From Planctomycetota bacterium (lineage in GTDB: Bacteria; Planctomycetota; Phycisphaerae; Sedimentisphaerales; Anaerobacaceae), in assembly GCA_003644295.1 (NCBI GenBank), contig QNBZ01000006.1, forward strand, positions 1-16,228: a DNA stretch of 16,228 nucleotides, given 5' to 3'. A program made the translations under genes and the position numbers. Positions within the stretch are counted from its first letter, which is position 1, and each line of letters opens with the position of its first letter. The notes under the pieces were generated by a model. That model worked only from the letters and a program-made list of their open reading frames with translations, was not told the origin of the DNA and did no database searches. Below, piece by piece: positions 7,221-12,502 of this stretch.

Positions 7221-7266
7221 GCCGCAGATTTCACAGATTGCACGGATTTTTTGAGTGGAAATTAGT

Positions 7267-7297
7267 AACCGAGCCGAGCGGCGTAAGCCGCCGGTTA
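7267..7297. repeat. Hairpin repeat with GTAA loop
   Basis: GCGGC-GTAA-GCCGC (7279-7292) is a 5-bp stem with a GNRA-type tetraloop. AACCG (7267-7271) and CGGTT (7292-7296) form a further, imperfect outer pairing. It resembles dispersed GC-rich hairpins common in spacers of this lineage. That comparison is from memory. Confidence 0.5.
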
Positions 7298-7384
7298 AAT
7301 AGAGATTCGTTACTGTGTTTGGAATGATGAGTTGCAATAATGATTGCGAATCTCGATTACTTGGGGACTTACATCCTTTTTTTA

Positions 7385-7413
7385 TTGCTATCTCAAGCTA
7401 AATTTGATAAAAT
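7385..7413 (+). promoter_or_regulatory. Candidate promoter of hicBA
   Basis: TTGCTA (7385-7390, 4 of 6) is separated by 17 bases from TAAAAT (7408-7413, 5 of 6). This gives a leader of about 95 bases before hicB. HicB-type antitoxins often repress their own operon, but this one has no visible DNA-binding domain. Confidence 0.35.
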
Positions 7414-7514
7414 TAACTATATAACAGCATTAAAGGTCGCCGATAATTCTCGAAAATCAGTGGTCAATTAGACACATGGAATAACCAATATATTGATAAC
7501 GAAAGGGATGAAAA

Positions 7515-7724
7515 ATGAAAAGGTTCTTTACCCTTGAATACTGGCAGGATGATAACTGGTTCGTCGGAAAATTAAAGGAAATTCCGGGAGTCTTCAGCCA
7601 GGGCAAAACCATAGAAGAACTAAAGGAAAATATAATTGATGCGTATCATATGATGCTTGCCGAATCTAACGTTGAAGAGGAACACGCCGACATCAAGCAT
7701 ATAGAGCTTGGAGTCGAAGTGTGA
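7515..7724 (+). CDS. hicB: HicB-like antitoxin
   Basis: This 69-residue protein has the pattern of the HicB-like antitoxin fold: an initial strand (RFFTLEYWQDDNWFVGKL), then the family hallmark IPGVFSQGKTIEELKENI, then a helix (about 38-54) and an acidic end. It would bind and inhibit the partner HicA ribonuclease. It is the short form, with the partial RNase H-like domain only and no added helix-turn-helix or ribbon-helix-helix domain. Autoregulation would therefore have to work through the complex or not at all. AAGGGATG (7503-7510) lies just before the ATG. The stop overlaps the start of the next gene (GTGA), as expected for translational coupling. The antitoxin-first order is common for this subtype. 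Confidence 0.85.
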   Translation: MKRFFTLEYWQDDNWFVGKLKEIPGVFSQGKTIEELKENIIDAYHMMLAESNVEEEHADIKHIELGVEV

Positions 7725-7897
7725 AACGAAAGGCCTTGATAAAGGATATTGTTAAAGGCGGTTGTTTCCTGAAAAGACACGGCAGCAGACATGATATTTA
7801 TGCAAATCCAAGAAACGGCAAACATGCTCCAATTCCAAGACACTCCGAAATAAAAGACTCATTGGTTGGGCTAATCAAAAAGCAACTTGGAATATGA
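7721..7897 (+). CDS. hicA: HicA-like mRNA interferase toxin
   Basis: A GTG start at 7721 overlaps the hicB stop in the sequence GTGA and opens a 58-codon frame. The product, with LKRHGSRHDIY and HAPIPRHSEIKDSL and ending LIKKQLGI, matches the HicA fold: a small double-stranded-RNA-binding-like domain that cuts mRNA and blocks translation. The family's catalytic histidine corresponds to His24 in GSRH. PRHSEIK and the terminal QLGI are typical. The gene is easily missed because it is short and starts with GTG. It appears intact, so the pair is probably functional. The likely role is a stress-response or anti-phage toxin-antitoxin, or simple self-maintenance. That part is inference. Confidence 0.85.
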   Translation: MKRKALIKDIVKGGCFLKRHGSRHDIYANPRNGKHAPIPRHSEIKDSLVGLIKKQLGI

Positions 7898-7968
7898 CCA
7901 CCGGCACCAACCACCTCGCACTGACGGGAATGTACCATACCACAACGTGATTAGCTTACAAAGCCAGA

Positions 7969-9180
7969 TTAGTTGACAACTTTCAGTTTTGCAAATCTTC
8001 GTTTGCCGACCTGAATAATCATACCGTTGGTCGGCGTAATTTCGGCGTTGGGGTCATTGACTTTACTGCCGTCAATGCTCACGGCTGATTGCTTTATCAT
8101 CCTCTTTGCTTCGCCGCCCGATGATACCAGTTTGCAGGCCACCAGCAGCTTACTGGCCATAATCGGCTCGGCAGCTATTTCAATTTCCGGTATCTCATCC
8201 GGTAGTTGTTTTTTCGCAAATACCTTCTCGAACTCAGCAGCGGCAATTTGCGCAGCCGTTTCATTGTAAAACTGGGCAACGATTGTTTTGCCAAGCAGAA
8301 CTTTTGCCTCTTTCGGATGTGTCTTATCACTGTTGACCAGTTCTGCTATTTTTTCGTCCGGCAAGTCGGTTAAAAGCGTAAAGTAATTTTCCATCATCTC
8401 ATCGGAAATACTCATAACTTTGCCAAACATATCATTCGGTTCATCAGTTACGCCGATGTAGTTGCCTTTGGATTTGCTCATTTTTTCTTTGCCGTCCAGT
8501 CCGACAAGAATCGGCATAGTGATTACAACCTGCGGCTGCTGGCCGTAGGCCCTCTGGATATCCCTGCCGACAAGGTTGTTGAATGTCTGGTCTGTGCCGC
8601 CTAATTCAACGTCGCTTTTTATCATAACCGAATCGTAGCCCTGCATAAGTGGGTACAGAAATTCGTGCATATAAACGTCTTCGTCCGCCTGAAGGCGTTT
8701 TTTGAAGCTGTCTCGCTGAAGCATCTGTGCGACTGTTTTCTTGGCTACCAGTTGAATTATTTCCATTGCGGTCAGCTTTTCGAGCCATTCGCTGTTGTAT
8801 CGTATTTCGAGTTTGTCTTCGGCTGTATCCAGGATTTTGCCGGCCTGTTTGAAATATGTTTTTGCGTTTTCCCTGATTTGTTCGTTGGTCAGCATTGGCC
8901 GGGTAGCATTTTGGCCGGATGGGTCGCCGATTCGTGCGGTGTAGTCGCCGATGATGAGAACGGCTTTATGGCCGAGGTTCTGAAACTGTCGCATCTTCCG
9001 CAGCACTACCGTATGGCCGAGATGTATATCCGGGCTGGTCGGGTCAAGGCCGAGCTTTATGCGAAGCTGCTTTCCGGCATTTTCAGCTTCGGCGAGTTTT
9101 TCAGACAGTTCTTGCTCGCTGAAGATTTCAGCCGTGCCGCGTTTGAGCGATTTAACCTGTTCTGCGATTTTTTTAGCCAT
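7969..9180 (-). CDS. tyrS: Tyrosyl-tRNA synthetase
   Basis: This class I aminoacyl-tRNA synthetase attaches tyrosine to tRNA-Tyr in the cytoplasm. With the start at 9180 it has 403 residues, close to the usual length. The Rossmann core carries the HIGH-type motif HLGH (53-56) preceded by LGLDPTSPDI, the tyrosine pocket (IIGDYTARIGDPSG, 77-90; LGGTDQ, 193-198) and KMSKS (233-237). The last 60 or so residues form an S4 RNA-binding domain (LVSSGGEAKRMIKQSAVSID). HLGHTVVLRKMRQFQ marks the TyrRS subgroup sometimes called TyrS2/TyrZ. I chose the ATG at 9180 because GGAAAG lies about 8 bases upstream. An ATG at 9195 is also in frame but overlaps hldD and has weaker complementarity. The gene is co-transcribed with hldD. 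I saw no T-box leader. Confidence 0.96.
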   Translation of the reverse strand: MAKKIAEQVKSLKRGTAEIFSEQELSEKLAEAENAGKQLRIKLGLDPTSPDIHLGHTVVLRKMRQFQNLGHKAVLIIGDYTARIGDPSGQNATRPMLTNEQIRENAKTYFKQAGKILDTAEDKLEIRYNSEWLEKLTAMEIIQLVAKKTVAQMLQRDSFKKRLQADEDVYMHEFLYPLMQGYDSVMIKSDVELGGTDQTFNNLVGRDIQRAYGQQPQVVITMPILVGLDGKEKMSKSKGNYIGVTDEPNDMFGKVMSISDEMMENYFTLLTDLPDEKIAELVNSDKTHPKEAKVLLGKTIVAQFYNETAAQIAAAEFEKVFAKKQLPDEIPEIEIAAEPIMASKLLVACKLVSSGGEAKRMIKQSAVSIDGSKVNDPNAEITPTNGMIIQVGKRRFAKLKVVN

Positions 9181-9184
9181 AAAT

Positions 9185-10162
9185 TCACTTTCCATTTAGG
9201 TACTCATTAAAAATCAGGTATTTCTGTACATAATCTTTAATTGCATCTTCGAGGCAAATCGTTTCTTTATCGTAGCCGGCTTGGCGGAGCTTGGTCGTGT
9301 CGGCTTCGGTAAAATACTGGTATTGATTACGGAACGATTCCGGCATCTCGATATATTCGATGTTTGGCTCTTTCCCCACAGCGGCGAAAACCGCTTTTAC
9401 CAAATCGTTCCACGTCCGCGCCTTTCCGGTGCCGATATTAAATAAGCCATTTACCTTTTGGTTATCAAAGAAGAACAATGTCATATCGACGGCGTCTTTG
9501 ATGTAAATAAAATCACGCAGGTATTCGCCGTCAGCGTATTTCGGATTGTGTGATTTGAACAACTGAACCTTGCCGGTTGCGTTTATCTGCTCGTAGGCCT
9601 TTAAGATGAAACTTCGCATATCGGCCTTGTGGTATTCATTCGGTCCAAAAACATTAAAGTATTTTAAGCCAACAATTTTTTTCAACAGCCCGGCTCTGTG
9701 CGCCCACAGGTCAAACAGTTGCTTGGAATAGCCATAGCAATTCTGCGGCTTCAACTCGTGTATTTTTTCATCGTTGTCGGAAAAGCCGACTGAGCCGTCG
9801 CCGTAAGTCGCTGCGCTCGAAGCGTAAATAAAACGAATGCCGGCTTGTGCCGCCCATTGAGCTAATAGTTTTGTGTACTCGTAGTTGTTTTTTATAAGGT
9901 ATGAAGCGTTTGTCTCGGTCGTGCTTGTGCAGGCGCCGAGATGAAAAACCGCCTCTACAGGCGGACTGACCTTGCCTGCGATAACCATTTCTAAAAAATC
10001 GTCTTTCTCTACATAATCAGCGAAAGACAGGTTGACCAAATCTTTCCACTTTGCGTTTGTAGCAAGTTCGTCAACGACAAGAATATCGGTAATTTGCCGT
10101 TTGTTTAATGCAGCTATTATTGCCGAGCCGATAAAGCCGGCTCCGCCGGTAACTATTATCAT
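9185..10162 (-). CDS. hldD: ADP-L-glycero-D-manno-heptose 6-epimerase
   Basis: HldD converts ADP-D-glycero-D-manno-heptose to the L-glycero form, the donor for inner-core heptose of lipopolysaccharide. The 325-residue protein is an extended SDR enzyme with the NADP-binding VTGGAGFIGS (4-13), the YxxxK pair Tyr143/Lys147 in CYGYSKQLF and a serine pair in ASSAATYGDG. Lys179 in EYHKADMRS matches the second acid-base residue described for E. coli HldD. LFKSHNPKYADGEYLRDFIY (201-220) is the strongest family signature and separates it from other sugar epimerases. The ATG at 10162 has AGGA 8 bases upstream. tyrS starts 4 bases after the stop, so the two form an operon. No other heptose gene is in the window. 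The gene implies a diderm envelope with heptose-containing LPS. Confidence 0.95.
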   Translation of the reverse strand: MIIVTGGAGFIGSAIIAALNKRQITDILVVDELATNAKWKDLVNLSFADYVEKDDFLEMVIAGKVSPPVEAVFHLGACTSTTETNASYLIKNNYEYTKLLAQWAAQAGIRFIYASSAATYGDGSVGFSDNDEKIHELKPQNCYGYSKQLFDLWAHRAGLLKKIVGLKYFNVFGPNEYHKADMRSFILKAYEQINATGKVQLFKSHNPKYADGEYLRDFIYIKDAVDMTLFFFDNQKVNGLFNIGTGKARTWNDLVKAVFAAVGKEPNIEYIEMPESFRNQYQYFTEADTTKLRQAGYDKETICLEDAIKDYVQKYLIFNEYLNGK

Positions 10163-10170
10163 CTGTAAAT

Positions 10171-10187
10171 TCCTAAGTTTCCTAAGT
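10171..10187 (-). repeat. Tandem TCCTAAGT repeat at the hldD ribosome binding site
   Basis: TCCTAAGT occurs at 10171-10178 and 10180-10187, so the hldD leader carries two AGGA motifs on the minus strand. The proximal one is correctly spaced from the ATG at 10162. Confidence 0.6.
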
Positions 10188-10215
10188 CAAAACCTGCAGT
10201 GAAACCACAGGCCAA

Positions 10216-10245
10216 ATACTAACGACTGAACATCGGCTATGTCAA
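10216..10245 (-). promoter_or_regulatory. Promoter of the hldD-tyrS operon
   Basis: On the minus strand, a perfect TTGACA (10245-10240), an 18-base spacer and TAGTAT (10221-10216, 4 of 6) give a start near 10209 and a leader of about 46 bases. It lies just downstream of the preceding terminator, so hldD is independently transcribed. Confidence 0.6.
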
Positions 10246-10255
10246 ATGTTTAGCG

Positions 10256-10275
10256 TTTTTTATGCGCATAAAAAA
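10256..10275. repeat. Perfect 20-bp palindrome
   Basis: TTTTTTATGCGCATAAAAAA is its own reverse complement. It begins 10 bases upstream of the hldD -35 box, and its outer A/T run doubles as the T-tail of the preceding minus-strand terminator. It could be an operator or simply a bidirectional terminator tail. Confidence 0.7.
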
Positions 10276-10297
10276 GGCCGCCCAAAAGTGAGCGGCC
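10270..10297 (-). terminator. Strong intrinsic terminator of the small-protein gene
   Basis: On the minus strand, GGCCGCTC (10297-10290) pairs with GGGCGGCC (10283-10276) around the loop ACTTTT, including one G-T pair. TTTTTT (10275-10270) follows immediately. It ends the transcript from the promoter at 10490-10461. Confidence 0.8.
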
Positions 10298-10322
10298 CTG
10301 CAAAATAAAACCAGAGTATGAT

Positions 10323-10418
10323 TCAACACAGAGCGATATAGCTCGCTATCGCCAGTACGAGAAGCCGTTTTTTATTGAACGTGAACGGAACCCAGATTTC
10401 GTAATAAAACTTCTTCAT
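10323..10418 (-). CDS. Putative 31-aa small membrane protein
   Basis: A 31-codon frame on the minus strand encodes a product starting MKKFYYEIWVPF. A basic patch (FNKKR) is followed by a hydrophobic end, LLVLAIASYIALC. One short membrane segment with the positive patch on the cytoplasmic side is likely. The ATG at 10418 follows GGGGGA (10429-10434), 10 bases upstream. A GTG one codon earlier is an alternative start. The frame has its own near-consensus promoter (10490-10461) and ends 25 bases before a strong terminator, giving a self-contained transcript of about 185 bases. I recognise no family. The transcript could instead be a small RNA with a chance ORF. The promoter-ORF-terminator layout is seen directly. 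The protein function is unknown. Confidence 0.5.
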   Translation of the reverse strand: MKKFYYEIWVPFTFNKKRLLVLAIASYIALC

Positions 10419-10460
10419 CACCACCGTATCCCCCGATAGCCATTATTCTGCAACACCATT

Positions 10461-10490
10461 ATTATAACCTAAACCGGCGTCCAAAGTCAA
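10461..10490 (-). promoter_or_regulatory. Near-consensus sigma-70 promoter of the small-protein gene
   Basis: On the minus strand, TTGACT (10490-10485, 5 of 6) and a perfect TATAAT (10466-10461) are separated by 18 bases. Transcription should start near 10454. This is one of the best promoter matches in the window, stronger on paper than those of efp and nifJ. Confidence 0.75.
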
Positions 10491-10682
10491 GAAAAAACAC
10501 CCTTTGATAAACGTAAGCCGTTGTTTGTAAGGTAGTTATGTTATGAAGACGAGCGGATTTTTTGCCTGTTCCGTTCCGCCGGTATTCCTTAATTTCCGAG
10601 CAGCCGGGAATTATAATGATAACGCAGAACTTGTCTGTATAATGACGTTTTTCGGGACTGGAAAGCAGCAGAGGAATATCAA

Positions 10683-12320
10683 ATGGTAAATCCATCTAAA
10701 ATGATTTTCAGACAGTACGGTCGTTCACGCCATCTCAAGGTCGAGACCGCCGAGGAGTTGAAATATGTTGTCGAACTTGATGAAGCCCTTTGGGTTGCGA
10801 CCAGTGCGCCGGTGGATATGCTGAATTGTGATGGAACTTTTTTACGGCTGCTTGACAAAAACAACACCGGCAGGATTCTGTGCAGCGAGGTAAAAGATGC
10901 TATCAGCTGGCTTTTAAGCACATTGAGTAGCCATACAGAGATAACCGCTCACAGTGAAACACTGCGTCTGAACGCTGTCAATACCGGCACGCCGCAAGGC
11001 CAACAAATCCAGGATGCGGCAAGAGAAATTATCAGCAAGCTGAACGAAACAGATACAGAGAAAGTTACACTCCAGCAGGTTCGTCAGGTCAAAACGCAGG
11101 TTGCATCAATGCCGGTCAGCGAGGCCGGCGTCGTTTTGCCAGAAGCGGCAAAAGATGCTGAAATACGACAGTTCATTGACGACATTCTCAAAACAATCGG
11201 CGGCACTGCGCATCCTAACGGCGCCGAAGGTATAGGTTCGGCTCAGTTAGCAAGCTTCCTTGAGCAGGCCGCCTCTGAACTCCACCGATGTGAGCAGGGC
11301 AATGCCCCGGCAGACGAGGACAAAACCGCTGTTATGTCTCTCGGCGAACAGAAGCTGCGCAAATACTTGGAGCCGCGGTTTGCGAATTCGCTACGTTCGC
11401 TTATTGCCGATGGCACACGCACCGCCGCTATGATGAACAAAATTCGACTGCTTGAAAAGCTCATTCTTTACCAGTGTTATATGATAGAGTTCGTAAATAA
11501 TTTTGTCAGTTTTCCCCGACTCTACGATACGCACAGCCGGGCGATGTTTGAAATGGGGTCTCTGGTGATGGACGGTCGGCGGTTTAACCTTGCGGTTAAA
11601 GTTCATGACAGGGCTCGGCATATCCGGATTGCCGGGGCTTCCAATATGTACCTGATGTATGTGGAAATTACGCCCAGCGGCGAAAGTCCGAAAATTGAGG
11701 TAGCCGTGCCTGTAACTTCCGGCGGCAAAGGCAACTTGTGCATAAGCAAGAGAGGTGTTTTTTATGATACAGCCGGTCGTGAATATGACGCTGAAGTTGT
11801 TCACATAATAGAAAATCCTATCAGTTTCAGCGAAGCGCTTTTGTCGCCGTTCCAGCGTCTCGGCAGGTTGCTGACCGGCAAAATCGAATCTATCACGGCT
11901 AAAGCCGAGCAGAAACTTGATACGCGCGCTTCGGCGGCGGTAAGCCATCTCGGCTCGGAGCCGTCAGCTTCCAGAGCTGCTCCAAAGCAGACCTCTGGAA
12001 TTGTCAACGGCGGCCTTGCAATGGGAGCGGCAGTGGCCCTGGCCGCTCTTGGCTCGGCTGCCGCTTACATAACAAAAACCCTGGCAGAAACCTCATTGTC
12101 GGCGATAGTGTTCAGTATTCTCGCAGCGTTGCTGCTTGTGTTGATACCCATTACTATTGTCGCTTTTCTAAAGCTGCGCAAGCGCAACATAAGCGCTATT
12201 CTGGAGGGCTCCGGCTGGGCGATAAATGCACAGATGCGCCTGACGTACCGGCAGGCACGCTTCTTTACGGAAAGGCCCCGGTATCCCAAAGGTGCAAAAG
12301 GCATCCGCTGCTTTCCATAG
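10683..12320 (+). CDS. Hypothetical EF-hand-like protein with two C-terminal membrane helices
   Basis: The N-terminal part contains one good EF-hand loop, DKNNTGRILCSE (58-69), with Asp58, Asn60, Thr62, Gly63, Ile65 and Glu69 in the expected places. Two degenerate copies may follow near 121-132 and 172-190. The long middle part has no motif I recognise. Two hydrophobic segments (about 445-465 and 472-496) precede a basic loop (KLRKRN) and a tail with SGWAINAQMRLT and FFTERPRYPKGAKG that looks conserved. There is no N-terminal signal peptide, so the bulk of the protein may face the cytoplasm, anchored by a C-terminal hairpin. The ATG at 10683 has AGAGGAA 6 bases upstream. The stop TAG overlaps the 3' end of the tRNA-Gly on the other strand. 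I associate this architecture with planctomycetes but know of no assigned function. Confidence 0.88.
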   Translation: MVNPSKMIFRQYGRSRHLKVETAEELKYVVELDEALWVATSAPVDMLNCDGTFLRLLDKNNTGRILCSEVKDAISWLLSTLSSHTEITAHSETLRLNAVNTGTPQGQQIQDAAREIISKLNETDTEKVTLQQVRQVKTQVASMPVSEAGVVLPEAAKDAEIRQFIDDILKTIGGTAHPNGAEGIGSAQLASFLEQAASELHRCEQGNAPADEDKTAVMSLGEQKLRKYLEPRFANSLRSLIADGTRTAAMMNKIRLLEKLILYQCYMIEFVNNFVSFPRLYDTHSRAMFEMGSLVMDGRRFNLAVKVHDRARHIRIAGASNMYLMYVEITPSGESPKIEVAVPVTSGGKGNLCISKRGVFYDTAGREYDAEVVHIIENPISFSEALLSPFQRLGRLLTGKIESITAKAEQKLDTRASAAVSHLGSEPSASRAAPKQTSGIVNGGLAMGAAVALAALGSAAAYITKTLAETSLSAIVFSILAALLLVLIPITIVAFLKLRKRNISAILEGSGWAINAQMRLTYRQARFFTERPRYPKGAKGIRCFP

Positions 12321-12390
12321 CGGGCGATGGGATTCGAACCCACGACATTCGGCTTGGGAAGCCGACATTCTACCACTGAATTACGCCCGC
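12319..12390 (-). tRNA. tRNA-Gly (anticodon CCC)
   Basis: Read on the minus strand, a full cloverleaf forms. The 7-bp acceptor stem is GCGGGCG/CGCCCGC, the D stem ATTC/GAAT, the anticodon stem TCGGC/GCCGA with loop TTCCCAA, and the T stem GTGGG/CCCAT with loop TTCGAAT. The anticodon CCC reads GGG glycine codons. The discriminator base is U73, usual for bacterial tRNA-Gly. No CCA is encoded, so the 3' end must be added by the CCA-adding enzyme. The acceptor end overlaps the stop codon of the convergent 545-aa gene by two bases. I found no convincing upstream promoter. Confidence 0.96.
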
Positions 12391-12425
12391 AACCATTCTG
12401 TTTCTCAATTCTAACAAAATTTACA

Positions 12426-12454
12426 TTGCTTGATATAGTAAAAAGTTGTATAAA
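12426..12454 (+). promoter_or_regulatory. Candidate promoter of nifJ
   Basis: TTGCTT (12426-12431, 3 of 6) is separated by 17 bases from TATAAA (12449-12454, 5 of 6) in AT-rich DNA. The leader would be about 42 bases. GGAG (12494-12497) lies 5 bases before the ATG. Confidence 0.45.
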
Positions 12455-12502
12455 ATCGGCTGATGATAAATTATTGTTCCTGTTTTAGAAAGTGGAGATG
12501 TT

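Larger units (their letters stand above)
7209..7514. other. Intergenic region with repeats and promoter elements
   Basis: This 306-base divergent spacer lies between the minus-strand hypothetical gene and hicB. It holds the TATAAT of the minus gene and a filler segment (7221-7250) reading CAATCTGTGAAATCTGCGG on the minus strand. It also holds a GC-rich hairpin (7267-7297) and, from about 7380 on, AT-rich DNA with a candidate hicBA promoter. I see no further gene. Confidence 0.6.

Noticed and set aside
7209..7337. N-terminal extension of the 191-aa hypothetical protein to the ATG at 7337
   Set aside because: The extra 43 residues are encoded by a hairpin repeat and filler DNA, and a TATAAT box sits between the two starts. 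The conserved-looking sequence begins at MKLPKL.
10270..10454. 6S RNA, SRP RNA or tmRNA in the small transcript
   Set aside because: Length fits 6S RNA, but I could not fold the long, bulged rod typical of 6S. There is no SRP GGAA tetraloop arrangement and no alanine tRNA-like end for tmRNA.
12065..12376. Minus-strand frame overlapping the 545-aa gene and the tRNA
   Set aside because: Its start falls inside the tRNA-Gly gene and its sequence is the reverse of tRNA and membrane-helix codons.
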